Source: Parabacteroides sp. TM07-1AC (GTDB taxonomy: Bacteria; Bacteroidota; Bacteroidia; Bacteroidales; Tannerellaceae). From it: DNA of 64,000 nt. The DNA lies in contig NZ_QUKD01000002.1 of the NCBI RefSeq assembly GCF_003480915.1, forward strand, positions 253,629 to 317,628. The letters are read 5' to 3'. The position numbers and the translations under genes are program-made. Of this stretch, positions 24,332-34,189 are shown one piece after another; within the stretch, counting starts at the first letter, position 1; every line of letters starts with the position of its first letter. Below the pieces are notes generated by a model. It was not told the DNA's origin. It was given only the letters and a program-made list of their open reading frames with translations, and ran no database searches.

Positions 24332-25084
24332 TTATACTTCAAAAAGGGATTCGGGATACGTGACGTTTACCAGGAAAAGTGCATGACCGGGAACAGATCC
24401 CCCGGCTTTACATCTGTCTTTTGCCTCTATAACTTTACGAAAGCCATCGATTGTCAGTTTTCCCCTGCCTACTTCCAGCAGCGTACCCACTATCGCCCGC
24501 ACCATATTGCGCAAGAAACGATCCGCCTGCACCGTAAACACCCAAACATCCCCCTCCTGTTTCCATCCCGCCTGATAGATCCGGCAGTTATTTGTTTTGA
24601 CATCCGTATGCAACTTGCTGAAGCTGGTGAAATCGATGTAATCGAACAACACTTTACAGGCCTCGTTCATCGCCTCGAAATCCAGTTTCCCATTCATCCG
24701 GTAGACCAGATCGTAATTAAACGGATCCTTCCGGGTAGTGACATAATATTTATACGTACGCGAAGTAGCATCAAAGCGGGCATGTGCCTCCGGTTTGACA
24801 GGCACGACACGATAAACGGCAATATCTTTCGGAAGCAAACGGTTCAGCTTCTCTGCCAGGAAAGCCGGATCAGCAAGCGGTTCGTCCCAATCAAAATGAG
24901 CCACCATCAGCCGAGCATGCACTCCCGCATCCGTACGCCCTGCCCCGACTACCGGAACCGGCCGACGCAACAACGTAGCCAAAGCCTCCTCCAGGCATTG
25001 TTGCACGGTTAAGCCATTGGGCTGTATCTGCCATCCGCAGAAATTCTTACCATTATAACCTAAATAAATAAAATAACGATTCAC
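24332..25084 (-). CDS. truA: tRNA pseudouridine synthase A
   Basis: A 250-residue TruA, which makes pseudouridine at positions 38-40 of the tRNA anticodon arm. The N-terminal YIYLGYNG-type strand, [18 protein letters not shown] and the catalytic motif [11 protein letters not shown] (Asp about 53) are present, as are YKYYVTTR and the C-terminal [18 protein letters not shown]. Length is normal. A -7 box TACCTTTG on the minus strand (25117-25124) is 33 bases before the ATG. Confidence 0.95.
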   Translation of the reverse strand: MNRYFIYLGYNGKNFCGWQIQPNGLTVQQCLEEALATLLRRPVPVVGAGRTDAGVHARLMVAHFDWDEPLADPAFLAEKLNRLLPKDIAVYRVVPVKPEAHARFDATSRTYKYYVTTRKDPFNYDLVYRMNGKLDFEAMNEACKVLFDYIDFTSFSKLHTDVKTNNCRIYQAGWKQEGDVWVFTVQADRFLRNMVRAIVGTLLEVGRGKLTIDGFRKVIEAKDRCKAGGSVPGHALFLVNVTYPESLFEV

Positions 25085-25116
25085 GCGCAGGATATTTACT
25101 TCTTAATAATTCGCTG

Positions 25117-25175
25117 CAAAGGTAACAGAATTATCGCCGGGAGATTGCCTATACGTCTAAAAAAGTGTACTTTTG
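25117..25175. promoter_or_regulatory. Divergent promoters for truA and the AspT/YidE gene
   Basis: CAAAGGTA at 25117-25124 is TACCTTTG on the minus strand. TACTTTTG at 25168-25175 is the plus-strand -7 box. Because a possible TTG start at 25173 falls inside this box, the downstream gene must start at the ATG at 25209. Confidence 0.7.
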
Positions 25176-25208
25176 CACTCTCAAATCTACACAATAAAAC
25201 TATTTGAC

Positions 25209-26807
25209 ATGTTTGAAACATTGCTTCAATCGTCTTATTTTTCTTTGTTTCTGATCGTTGCATTAGGATTTATTCTGGGCAGGATACAGATCAAAGGGCT
25301 TTCACTAGACGTTTCTGCCGTTATTTTTATTGCACTTTTGTTCGGGCACTTCGGAGTAACTATCCCCAAGGAATTAGGTAACATCGGTTTGGTACTATTC
25401 ATTTTCACCATTGGTATCCAGGCTGGTCCCGGATTCTTCGATTCTTTCCGTTCAAAAGGTAAAACACTGATTATCATTACCCTACTTATCATCGGATCAG
25501 CCAGTCTGACAGGAATCATTTTTAAATATGCCCTTGGCATCGATACCCCGAGTATCGTCGGACTGATTGCCGGAGCACTGACCAGTACACCCGGTTTGGC
25601 GGTAGCCATCGATACCACCCAATCTTCTTCAGCCTCTATCGCCTATGGTATCGCCTATCCTTTCGGCGTGATCGGTGTGATTTTATTTATCAAATTATTA
25701 CCCAAAATACTCCGTATCGATTTGAATGCCGAAGCACAGGCACTGGAAGCCAAACGGAAAAGCAAATATCCCCCGCTCCATACTGCCGCATTCCGTATTG
25801 TCAACAGCAATATCTGCGATAAGACACTGGCTCAATTGCAACTGCGCAGCATGACAGGAGCTGTTGTTTCCCGCATCAAACACAATGAAAAAACATCTAT
25901 CCCTACAGCTAATACGGTTTTAAAAGAAGGAGACCTGATCAAGGCCGTCGGTAATGACAAATCGCTGGAACAGCTGGAGATATTAGTGGGTGAGCGTATC
26001 AAGGGCGACCTTCCTTTTAACAGCACACAGGAACTTCAGTCCATGCTTGTCACCAACAAGAATGTATTAAATAAAACCTTAGGATATTTAAACCTGCAAA
26101 GTACTTTCAACTGCACGGTAACACGCGTTCGCCGAAGTGGTATCGACCTTCCTCCCGAACCGGATCTGACTCTGAAATTTGGAGACAAACTGATGATTGC
26201 CGGAGAAAAGGAAGACTTGAAAGAAGTGGGACAGGTACTCGGTAATGACGAGAAGAAACTTTCCGACACCGATTTCTTCCCTATCGCAGCAGGTATCGTA
26301 TTAGGAGTATTATTCGGAAAACTGAATCTCTCCTTTTCCGACTCATTCTCTTTCTCACCGGGACTGACCGGAGGTATCCTGATGGTGGCGCTTATTTTAA
26401 GTGCAATCGGAAAAACCGGACCGATCGTCTGGTCTATGTCAGGTTCCGCCAACCAGTTGTTACGTCAGCTGGGATTGTTATTATTCCTGGCTGAAGTAGG
26501 AACATCAGCCGGTGTCAATCTGGTATCCACCTTTCAGGAAAGCGGTTGGACGCTATTCGGGGTCGGAATGGCGATAACCATGGTTCCGATGCTCATCGCC
26601 CTCATTTTCGGATACTGGGTATTTAAAATCAATATCCTCGACCTGATCGGTACAGTTGCCGGAGGTATGACCAGTACCCCTGGACTGGCTGCTGCAGACT
26701 CTATGACAGACAGTTCGGCTCCAAGTATTGCCTATGCAACTGTTTACCCTATTGCAATGGTTTTCCTGATTTTATCTATTCAGTTGATCGCAAATCTGAT
26801 TGTCTGA
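25209..26807 (+). CDS. AspT/YidE-family exchanger with RCK_C domains
   Basis: Counted from ATG 25209 (MFETLLQSSYFSLFLIVALG) the protein has 532 residues. Two membrane halves carry the same GAGPGFF/STPGLA motifs (about 65-150 and about 440-530: GGMTSTPGLAAADS). Between them lie two TrkA_C/RCK_C regulatory domains (about 190-340). This is the architecture of the aspartate:alanine exchanger family, including YidE/YbjL. The substrate is probably an amino acid or dicarboxylate, but cannot be fixed by sequence. Confidence 0.88.
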   Translation: MFETLLQSSYFSLFLIVALGFILGRIQIKGLSLDVSAVIFIALLFGHFGVTIPKELGNIGLVLFIFTIGIQAGPGFFDSFRSKGKTLIIITLLIIGSASLTGIIFKYALGIDTPSIVGLIAGALTSTPGLAVAIDTTQSSSASIAYGIAYPFGVIGVILFIKLLPKILRIDLNAEAQALEAKRKSKYPPLHTAAFRIVNSNICDKTLAQLQLRSMTGAVVSRIKHNEKTSIPTANTVLKEGDLIKAVGNDKSLEQLEILVGERIKGDLPFNSTQELQSMLVTNKNVLNKTLGYLNLQSTFNCTVTRVRRSGIDLPPEPDLTLKFGDKLMIAGEKEDLKEVGQVLGNDEKKLSDTDFFPIAAGIVLGVLFGKLNLSFSDSFSFSPGLTGGILMVALILSAIGKTGPIVWSMSGSANQLLRQLGLLLFLAEVGTSAGVNLVSTFQESGWTLFGVGMAITMVPMLIALIFGYWVFKINILDLIGTVAGGMTSTPGLAAADSMTDSSAPSIAYATVYPIAMVFLILSIQLIANLIV

Positions 26808-26822
26808 GAAAAAGTATAAATA

Positions 26823-26868
26823 AAAAAGGGTCTTGTCTGCTTGATTTTTGGTAGACAAGACCCTTTTT
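26823..26868 (+). terminator. Rho-independent terminator
   Basis: A long stem AAAAAGGGTCTTGTCT / AGACAAGACCCTTTTT with a 14-base loop lies 15 bases after the stop of the exchanger gene. Confidence 0.92.
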
Positions 26869-26883
26869 CACGTTTTTTTATTT

Positions 26884-26891
26884 TATATTTG
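26884..26891 (+). promoter_or_regulatory. -7 box of the helicase gene
   Basis: TATATTTG matches TAnnTTTG, 23 bases before the ATG at 26915. Confidence 0.65.
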
Positions 26892-26914
26892 CAGATACCA
26901 TAAACAATAGATCT

Positions 26915-29041
26915 ATGAACATGCAAATGAACCAACAATTTGACCTGGCCTTCAACTTCCTACAGAACACAGGAACGCACCTCTTTCTGACAGGAAAAGC
27001 CGGAACCGGAAAAACTACGTTTCTGAAAAAGCTGAAAGAGGTTTCTCCTAAACGTATGATTATTGTCGCCCCTACCGGTGTTGCTGCTATAAACGCAGGA
27101 GGTGTAACCATCCATTCTTTTTTTCAGTTACCTTTCGGTCCTTACATTCCTTCCGCTAACAGAGAAGGTAATCAAAGTAACAACTATATGAATAAATTCA
27201 GCCGGGATAAGATCAACATCATCCGGAGTATGGATTTACTCGTGATAGACGAAGTCAGTATGGTACGGGCCGACCTGCTGGATGCTATCAGTGATGTCCT
27301 TTGCCGTTATAAAGACCGGACAAAGCCATTCGGCGGAGTACAGCTGTTATTGATCGGCGACCTGCAACAGCTGGCGCCGGTTGCCAAAGAGGAAGAATGG
27401 AATCTATTGAAAGAACATTATCCCTCCACCTTTTTCTTTGACAGCAAAGCGCTTCGGGAAAGTAATTACTACTGCATCGAACTGACACAGGTATATCGCC
27501 AAAGCGACAGTTCGTTTATCAATCTATTGAATAACATCAGGGAAAACAGGTTCGATGACGACACATTACATTGTCTGAACCAACGCTATATACCGGACTT
27601 CACACCGGATGACGGACAGGGATATATCACCCTGACCACCCATAATTATCAGGCCCAGCAACTCAACAACCGTAAACTGGCGGAATTACCGGGTAAGTCG
27701 TACACATTCAATGCGGAAATAAACAATGACTTTCCTGAATACTCCTATCCGACCGATCAGCACCTGGAATTGAAATGCGGTGCCCAGGTTATGTTTGTCA
27801 AGAACGATTCTTCCGGCGAACATCGGTATTATAATGGAAAAATCGGTAAGATCGTTTTCATCAACCCGAACAAAATCACCGTTGTCGGAGAAGACGGGAA
27901 CGAGATACAAGTTGAAAAAGAGACCTGGAGCAACGTCAAATATACGATCAATCCCGAGACCAAAGAGATCACAGAGACAATTGCCGGAACTTTCAGTCAA
28001 TATCCGCTGAAAACAGCCTGGGCAATCACGATCCATAAAAGCCAGGGATTGACTTTCGATCATGCTATCATCGATGCTTCCGCCGCCTTCTCGCATGGGC
28101 AGGTGTATGTTGCCCTTAGTCGGTGTAAAACACTGGAAGGATTAGTTTTAAGCAGTCCCATTACCCGTAATGCCATGATCAAGGATTTACGGATACAGGA
28201 ATTTTCCTCTACCGTCGCCGAAAAACAACCGCAAAAAGAACAACTGGAACTGGCGCAACAAGAATATTTCCTGGAACTGGCTCTCGAACTTTTCAACTTC
28301 GAGAGTATCCAGCAACGGCTGCAATATGCGGCTTATATGGTTTATACGCATTTACAAAAGCTATATCCGGAACTCAACACGCAATATGCGAATACCCGGG
28401 ATGCTTTCCGTTCCGTGATAACAGAGGTCGGCGGACGTTTCCAGCAGCAGCTGACCCGCATGATCACAGGCAATCCGAATTACCGGGAAGACGAAGCGAT
28501 ACAGGAACGTGTCCGAAAAGGTGTTACTTATTTTATAGAGCATATCGATAGCCTTTGTACGTCTTTGGAAGAAAACTCGGCAGTCGAAATAGACAACAAG
28601 GAAAGCCGGAAGGCCGTCAATAATGCAGTCGGCAAATTTACGGAAGAATTACATCTGAAGCAGGAAACATTGAAAGCGTGCCAAAACGGTTTTTCTGTCG
28701 TTGGCTATCTCTCCGCCAAGGCCAAAGCATCGATTGAACCGCCTGCATCGACCAAAAAACGTTCCGAGCGCTCTTCATCACAGACGGCAAAAGTGGAGAT
28801 TTCCAGCGACATCTTACATCCGGACCTTTACAACAGCATCAGAAACTGGCGTTACGAGCTGGCCGTAGAAAAAGAGTTGCCTCCCTACACGATCCTGCAA
28901 CAGAAAGCCTTATTGGGTATCGTAAATACATTACCGACCAATTCCAAAGAGTTGCTGGCTATTCCCGGAATAGGAAAGAAAGTCATAGAAAACTACGGCA
29001 GTATATTACTGAAACTGGTTGATGAGTTCCGTAAAGGATAA
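26915..29041 (+). CDS. PIF1/RecD-like helicase with C-terminal HRDC domain
   Basis: A 708-residue SF1 helicase. Walker A is LTGKAGTGKTTFLKK (about 25-37), Walker B is LLVIDEVSMV, followed by GVQLLLIGDLQQLAPV (motif III) and a UvrD_C_2-type end TAWAITIHKSQGLTFDHAIID, YVALSRCKTLEGL (about 365-415). Residues about 630-708 form an HRDC-like domain (ELPPYTILQQKALLGIVNTLP, LAIPGIGKKVIENYG). PIF1-like enzymes unwind DNA, including G-quadruplex or stalled-fork DNA. Flanked by its own promoter and the upstream terminator, it is a single-gene unit. Confidence 0.9.
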   Translation: MNMQMNQQFDLAFNFLQNTGTHLFLTGKAGTGKTTFLKKLKEVSPKRMIIVAPTGVAAINAGGVTIHSFFQLPFGPYIPSANREGNQSNNYMNKFSRDKINIIRSMDLLVIDEVSMVRADLLDAISDVLCRYKDRTKPFGGVQLLLIGDLQQLAPVAKEEEWNLLKEHYPSTFFFDSKALRESNYYCIELTQVYRQSDSSFINLLNNIRENRFDDDTLHCLNQRYIPDFTPDDGQGYITLTTHNYQAQQLNNRKLAELPGKSYTFNAEINNDFPEYSYPTDQHLELKCGAQVMFVKNDSSGEHRYYNGKIGKIVFINPNKITVVGEDGNEIQVEKETWSNVKYTINPETKEITETIAGTFSQYPLKTAWAITIHKSQGLTFDHAIIDASAAFSHGQVYVALSRCKTLEGLVLSSPITRNAMIKDLRIQEFSSTVAEKQPQKEQLELAQQEYFLELALELFNFESIQQRLQYAAYMVYTHLQKLYPELNTQYANTRDAFRSVITEVGGRFQQQLTRMITGNPNYREDEAIQERVRKGVTYFIEHIDSLCTSLEENSAVEIDNKESRKAVNNAVGKFTEELHLKQETLKACQNGFSVVGYLSAKAKASIEPPASTKKRSERSSSQTAKVEISSDILHPDLYNSIRNWRYELAVEKELPPYTILQQKALLGIVNTLPTNSKELLAIPGIGKKVIENYGSILLKLVDEFRKG

Positions 29042-29222
29042 CAGTATGTATAAATAAATTTTGAAAGTCAATTTACTCGCTTTAAACGAGATTTACCTCC
29101 CATCTGACTATTTTATACTAATTTATCCATCAGAGTCATCCCTTTCTGGTAAAAAAATCGGATATTTGCATATCTTTTCAGTAAGTTTAAAAAGATAAAT
29201 ATCAAGCAAATAGATATTTGAT

Positions 29223-29894
29223 ATGGAGATAAAAGAATTATTAAAAAAGTATTCGGTTTTTATTTTAGGATTATATTTTTTAGCAGTAGGTATTGTATTG
29301 ATCGTACGCTCTACTTTAGGCACCACCCCTATTTCCAGTGTTAATTACGTATTAAGTCTTAATACACCTTTCTCGTTAGGGACCTGGACGTTTATCGTGA
29401 ATATTTTATTGATCATGGGGCAATTCTGGCTGATCAGGAAAGACAGAAGCCGGCAGGATACAATAGAAATTCTTCTTCAGATACCTTTTTCATTCATCTT
29501 CTCGGCTTTTATAGATTTCAATATGATACTGACCAGCAATTTACAGCCTTCCAGTTATGGGATGGCGATGGGATTGTTACTCGTAGGATGCCTCGTACAG
29601 TCTATCGGTGTCGTACTCGAAATCAAACCCAAAGTGGCAATGATGAGTGCCGAAGCGTTTGTAAAATATGCTTCCCGTTGCTATAACAAGGAATTCGGAA
29701 AGTTTAAAGTTTATTTTGATGTTACATTGGTTACTTTAGCGGTACTAATTTCGCTCATGTTTACACAGGGGATCGAAGGCATACGCGAAGGCTCACTTAT
29801 TGCAGCTTGCATTACAGGGTATATCGTCAGTTTCCTGAATCAGAAGATTATGACGAAAAAGACGCTTTACAGGTTATTATCCGGTTTAAAATAA
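29223..29894 (+). CDS. YczE/YitT-like membrane protein
   Basis: 223 residues with about five membrane segments and the motif LGTTPISSVNYVLSLNTPFSLGTWTF near the N-terminus, as in YczE/DUF6198 membrane proteins. Some members are regulators of secondary metabolite synthesis, but function is not established. No operon partner: it is preceded by AT-rich sequence and followed by a hairpin. Confidence 0.75.
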   Translation: MEIKELLKKYSVFILGLYFLAVGIVLIVRSTLGTTPISSVNYVLSLNTPFSLGTWTFIVNILLIMGQFWLIRKDRSRQDTIEILLQIPFSFIFSAFIDFNMILTSNLQPSSYGMAMGLLLVGCLVQSIGVVLEIKPKVAMMSAEAFVKYASRCYNKEFGKFKVYFDVTLVTLAVLISLMFTQGIEGIREGSLIAACITGYIVSFLNQKIMTKKTLYRLLSGLK

Positions 29895-29899
29895 AAAAT

Positions 29900-29943
29900 A
29901 AGGCTGAACGAGCTTCACCGGAGTAGCGAAGCGATTCAGCCTT
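29900..29943 (-). terminator. Terminator for the gene at 29982
   Basis: AAGGCTGAA pairs with TTCAGCCTT, with extra pairing of GCTTC/GAAGC inside. On the minus strand it is followed by ATTTTTTATTTT. There is no T-run on the plus side. Confidence 0.75.
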
Positions 29944-29981
29944 GATCTGTTGTCTGCTTTTGGATCAAGTCCAAAGCTGAA

Positions 29982-30602
29982 TTATTTCTTCAATTCAAAT
30001 CCCAGCATCATCCCATCATATTCACTGGCCAGTTTATTAACCAACTTCAACGTGGAATTATCAGAGATAGAAGATATCTTCGACAGAAAATCCAGTAACT
30101 TATCGGCATTGAAAAGCAAGGACAACTCATCACCGGAGATAACGACATGAGCTGTCAGCGTAGTTACTTTCAGCTTTCCGCCCAAAGCATATTTCAACTC
30201 AACCGTCTTCTCATCCGGATTAACAGAGAAAGTACCTTTCAAGGTTTTCTTCTTCAACGCATTCGTAAATGTACTGTCACTATTGAATACATAATTGAAC
30301 ATACCCTCAACGATGCCCACTTTGGCGCAATATGTTTTCAGTTTCTTCTCCAGTTCACCGGCAGCCACACTTCCGGCTACATTCTTCAAGGCGTTATCTC
30401 CTTCCAGCTGGACAGCCGGATTCGTATATGTCCAGGTTCCCGTCAGATTTTCTACCGTCAGTTTTTTACCTCCTGTTACAGAAGTCACCGCATCTTTTAC
30501 GGTAGATGAATTCAAGATGTCTTTCAACGATTGTCCGTATGCCTGACCGGATACAGACAGCAGGATGCTGATAGCAACCACTAATCCCCACACTTTTTTC
30601 AT
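29982..30602 (-). CDS. DUF4923-type exported protein
   Basis: 206 residues with a signal peptide (ending QAYGQ). A lipocalin-like body follows with LTGTWTYTNPAVQLEGDNALKN, FNSDSTFTNALKKKTLKGTF and a C-terminal LASEYDGMMLGFELKK. This pattern is that of the DUF4923 family common in Bacteroidetes. Monocistronic. No catalytic residues can be recognised; a binding role is likely. Confidence 0.75.
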   Translation of the reverse strand: MKKVWGLVVAISILLSVSGQAYGQSLKDILNSSTVKDAVTSVTGGKKLTVENLTGTWTYTNPAVQLEGDNALKNVAGSVAAGELEKKLKTYCAKVGIVEGMFNYVFNSDSTFTNALKKKTLKGTFSVNPDEKTVELKYALGGKLKVTTLTAHVVISGDELSLLFNADKLLDFLSKISSISDNSTLKLVNKLASEYDGMMLGFELKK

Positions 30603-30655
30603 TTTTCTCTAGTTTTACTCTTTTTAAAAACGTACAAAGATACAAATATTATAGC

Positions 30656-30663
30656 TACATTTG
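30656..30663 (+). promoter_or_regulatory. -7 box of the metallopeptidase gene
   Basis: TACATTTG matches TAnnTTTG. It overlaps an in-frame TTG at 30661, so the real start must be the ATG at 30718. Confidence 0.65.
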
Positions 30664-30717
30664 TTTTTCACATTTATTTGTGCAGCAAAAGATCTTGAAC
30701 TTAACAACATAAATCTT

Positions 30718-32721
30718 ATGAGAAATCTAACTAAACGCATCTGCATCATGCTTATTTGCTCATTAGCGTATCTGTACGGACAAGCGGCTATTGCCCCGTC
30801 CGTCGTACAATCGACAATCAACGCGTTAACCACCAAAGACAACAGTAACAAAAACGGTATTGTAAAAGGGGTCAACCAGGTTGCCCGTCTCTGGCTGGAA
30901 ACCGATGGCGACGATGCCGCTTTCCAGGCTTTCTGTGAAGCGAATTATATCACTGATCCGGAAGAAAAGTATCAGACATTTCTTAAAATCAGTGATTACC
31001 TGGAAAGCATTTACGGTCATTTCAACGAAATGTCACTGCGCCTGCAGAAAAACCTGCATCTAGATAACGGACCGCTGTTCTCTATCGATGAGAAATTCGG
31101 TTCATACAGTCCGTCCACTCACCTGAGCGATGACTTGTACAACAACAAAATCGCCTTTATCATTGCCCTGAATTTTCCGCATCTCACCCTTGAAGAAAAG
31201 GAAGCACTCGGAACCGACCGTAAAGCATGGGCTTACGCACGTATGGGTGACCTGTTCACGGAACGCATCCCGGCCTCCCTGTTGCAAGCTGCATCAAACG
31301 CTGAAAGCGATGCCGATATCTATATTTCCCAGTACAATATTTATATGGGGCATGTGACAAACAAGAAAGGGCAGTTGCTGTTTCCGCAAGACATGATCCT
31401 GTTATCACACTGGAATTTGCGTGACGAGATCAAAGCGAACTATAACAAAGGAAAAGAAGGCCTGGATAAGCAACGTACGGTTTACGAAGTGATGAAACGT
31501 ATCATATCGCAGGATATACCTCTTGAAGTAATCAATTCAGGAGCCTATGAATGGGAGCCGTATACAAACACAATCAAACAAAACGGTAAAGAGGTAAAAT
31601 CGACACCCGAATCGACAACCCGTTATCAGAAGATGCTGAACAATTTCAAAGCTATGCAAGGCATCGACCAATACACCGGAAATACTTATATCGACCGCAA
31701 ATTCAATGATGATATGGAAGTAGCCCTGCAAGATGTAGAAAAACTGTTTGACGAATTTCTTTCTGCCCCCGAACTGAAAGAGGTCGGTAAAATGATCTCC
31801 AAGCGTCTGGGACGTAAGTTGGAAGCTTACGACATCTGGTACGATGGTTTCAAAGCCCGCAGCAACCTGGATGAAACGAAGCTGGATGCACAGACGCAGG
31901 CTCTTTACCCGGATGCTGCCGCACTGGATAACAAACTGCCGGATATCCTGATGAAACTGGGATTCAGTGCCGAACGCGCAAACTACCTGGCAGACAAGAT
32001 CACAGTAGATGCGGCCCGTGGTTCAGGACACGCCTGGGGAGCTTCGATGAAAGGACAACAGTCGCGCCTTCGTACCCGTATCCCTTCTTCCGGAATGAAT
32101 TACAAAGGGTATAACATTGCCATTCATGAATTTGGGCATAATGTGGAACAGACGTTGTCACTTTATGACGTGGATTATTATATGCTGCATGGCGTTCCGA
32201 ACACCGCTTTCACCGAGGCACTGGCATTTGTTTTCCAAAAACGTGATCTTGAAATTTTAGGAATCACCGATCCGAATCCGGAGAAGAAAGCGATGGATGT
32301 GCTGGACAAGATATGGAGCATGTATGAAATATGCGGTGTATCCATGTTGGATATTTCTGTCTGGAAATGGATGTATGCCCATCCGGACGCAACAGCGGAA
32401 CAGCTGAAAGAAGCAACCATCTCATTGTCTAAAGAAATATGGAACAAATATTATGCTCCTGTTTTCGGGGTAAAAGATGAAACCGTACTGGCCGTTTATT
32501 CACATATGATCAGTTATCCGCTGTATTTATCGGCCTATGCATTCGGACAGATCATCGAATTTCAACTCGACCAGTATCTGGAAGGGAAGGATTTCGCCAA
32601 CGAAGTCGAACGTATATTTCGCCAGGGACGCCTTACACCGAACCAATGGATGATACTGGCAACCGGCAGTCCGCTCACTGTCGAACCAATGTTGGAGGCG
32701 GTAAGAGAAGTTATCAAGTAA
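30718..32721 (+). CDS. Exported HEFGH zinc metallopeptidase-like protein
   Basis: From ATG 30718 the protein has 667 residues and a signal peptide (MRNLTKRICIMLICSLAYLY). Residues His470-Glu471-Phe-Gly-His474 form a zinc HExxH motif (IAIHEFGHNVEQ), and the helix NTAFTEALAFVF about 30 residues later can give the third Glu ligand, as in gluzincins. The N-terminal two thirds are mainly helical with no known domain. It could be an exported M3-like or related peptidase, but the family is not clear to me. It is followed 10 bases later by an MFS gene on the same strand. Confidence 0.75.
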   Translation: MRNLTKRICIMLICSLAYLYGQAAIAPSVVQSTINALTTKDNSNKNGIVKGVNQVARLWLETDGDDAAFQAFCEANYITDPEEKYQTFLKISDYLESIYGHFNEMSLRLQKNLHLDNGPLFSIDEKFGSYSPSTHLSDDLYNNKIAFIIALNFPHLTLEEKEALGTDRKAWAYARMGDLFTERIPASLLQAASNAESDADIYISQYNIYMGHVTNKKGQLLFPQDMILLSHWNLRDEIKANYNKGKEGLDKQRTVYEVMKRIISQDIPLEVINSGAYEWEPYTNTIKQNGKEVKSTPESTTRYQKMLNNFKAMQGIDQYTGNTYIDRKFNDDMEVALQDVEKLFDEFLSAPELKEVGKMISKRLGRKLEAYDIWYDGFKARSNLDETKLDAQTQALYPDAAALDNKLPDILMKLGFSAERANYLADKITVDAARGSGHAWGASMKGQQSRLRTRIPSSGMNYKGYNIAIHEFGHNVEQTLSLYDVDYYMLHGVPNTAFTEALAFVFQKRDLEILGITDPNPEKKAMDVLDKIWSMYEICGVSMLDISVWKWMYAHPDATAEQLKEATISLSKEIWNKYYAPVFGVKDETVLAVYSHMISYPLYLSAYAFGQIIEFQLDQYLEGKDFANEVERIFRQGRLTPNQWMILATGSPLTVEPMLEAVREVIK

Positions 32722-32731
32722 ATAAGATAAA

Positions 32732-34135
32732 ATGATATTGTCAAATCGCGCCACAACTGTAAATGAAAACGACGGACTGCCGTTACCCAAGCGTTACTGG
32801 GCCATCTTAGCCACAGCTTTAGGAGTAGGAATGTCGGTGATAGACGGAACCATCGCCAACGTTGCATTACCGACCATAGCCCGCGACCTGGGAACATCAC
32901 CGTCTGTAACGATCTGGGTAGTCAATGCCTATCAGCTGGCCATCACCATTTCGCTTCTCTCTTTCTCCTCATTGGGAGACATTTACGGTTACCGGAGGAT
33001 TTATTTATCAGGAATCTTGCTGTTCAGCATCACATCTGCCATCTGCGCTTTAGCCGATTCGTTTTGGATGCTGACAGCCGCCCGTATTTTACAAGGATTC
33101 GGAGCAGCCGCAATCACAAGCGTGAATACGGCGCTGCTCCGGATCATCTATCCCAAACGTTTTCTAGGCCGTGGGATGGGTATCAACGCCCTTGTCGTTG
33201 CCGTATCGATTGCTGCCGGACCTACAATCGCTTCAATCATTCTCTCATTGGGTTCCTGGCATTGGCTTTTTGCCATCAATATCCCGATAGGAATTGCTGC
33301 ACTCGCAATCGGACTGATGTACCTGCCTGACAATCCGATAAAAGTAACCAAACGCCGTTTCGACAAGCTCAGTTGTCTGATGAACGCAGTCACCTTTGGT
33401 CTGCTTATATTCTCATTAGAAGGTATTGCCCACAAAGAAAACACAACATTGATCATAGCCGGGATATTTGCATTGTTCGTGATCGGTTATTTCTTTGTAC
33501 GCCGCCAACTGCATGAGAAGTTTCCGTTGCTACCGGTCGACCTGATGCGTATCCCGATCTTCTCCATGTCGATCGGCACATCTATCTGTTCTTTCACCGG
33601 GCAAATGCTGGCAATGATCTCCCTCCCCTTTTTCCTGCAGGGTTCGCTGGGACGCAGTGATGTTACGACAGGCTTACTTCTGACACCCTGGCCGTTGGCC
33701 ACCATGATCATGGCTCCCCTTGCGGGACGACTGGTAGAACGTATCCATGCAGGTATATTAGGAGGTATCGGCATGACCGTATTTGCAGCCGGTCTTTTCC
33801 TTCTCGCCATACTGCCTGAAAATCCGACAAATATGGATATAGTATGGCGCCTGTTTATTTGTGGAGCCGGCTTCGGGCTATTCCAGACACCCAACAACAG
33901 CACTATCATCTCTTCAGCCCCATCCAACCGAAGTGGCGGAGCCAGCGGAATGCTGGGCACCGCCCGTCTACTGGGACAAACACTGGGAGCAACACTGGTT
34001 GCCATGATATTCAATTTAGTTCCCAACAACAGTACACAAGCCTGTCTATATCTGGCTACCGCTTTTGCTGTTGTCGCCGCAATAGTCAGTAGCCTGAGAA
34101 TTTCACAACCACGCCCACTGAAAGGATTCAGATAA
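32732..34135 (+). CDS. EmrB/QacA-type MFS drug transporter
   Basis: 467 residues with about 14 membrane segments. Motifs are typical of DHA2: VIDGTIANVALPTIARDL in segment 1, LGDIYGYRRIYLSG (motif A) and LQGFGAAAITSVNTALL, with a charged end RISQPRPLKGFR. DHA2 members export toxic compounds with proton antiport. It begins 10 bases after the peptidase stop and is probably co-transcribed, but a functional link is not evident. Confidence 0.9.
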   Translation: MILSNRATTVNENDGLPLPKRYWAILATALGVGMSVIDGTIANVALPTIARDLGTSPSVTIWVVNAYQLAITISLLSFSSLGDIYGYRRIYLSGILLFSITSAICALADSFWMLTAARILQGFGAAAITSVNTALLRIIYPKRFLGRGMGINALVVAVSIAAGPTIASIILSLGSWHWLFAINIPIGIAALAIGLMYLPDNPIKVTKRRFDKLSCLMNAVTFGLLIFSLEGIAHKENTTLIIAGIFALFVIGYFFVRRQLHEKFPLLPVDLMRIPIFSMSIGTSICSFTGQMLAMISLPFFLQGSLGRSDVTTGLLLTPWPLATMIMAPLAGRLVERIHAGILGGIGMTVFAAGLFLLAILPENPTNMDIVWRLFICGAGFGLFQTPNNSTIISSAPSNRSGGASGMLGTARLLGQTLGATLVAMIFNLVPNNSTQACLYLATAFAVVAAIVSSLRISQPRPLKGFR

Positions 34136-34137
34136 AA

Positions 34138-34165
34138 AAGCCACTCTGCAAATGCAGAGTGGCTT
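34138..34165. terminator. Terminator between convergent genes
   Basis: AAGCCACTCTGCA pairs perfectly with TGCAGAGTGGCTT with a 2-base loop. On the minus strand a T-run (TTTTTT) follows, so it serves the aldolase gene first. Confidence 0.88.
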
Positions 34166-34189
34166 CCTATATTTAATCTGTAACTTGGA

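Noticed and set aside
24314-25012. 232-codon open frame on the plus strand opposite truA
   Set aside because: It is the antisense shadow of a complete TruA with intact catalytic motif; no promoter or family similarity.
25173-25208. TTG start for the AspT/YidE exchanger
   Set aside because: It lies in the -7 box; the ATG at 25209 opens directly into the first membrane segment.
30661-30717. TTG start for the HEFGH metallopeptidase
   Set aside because: It overlaps the -7 box TACATTTG and would bury the signal peptide.
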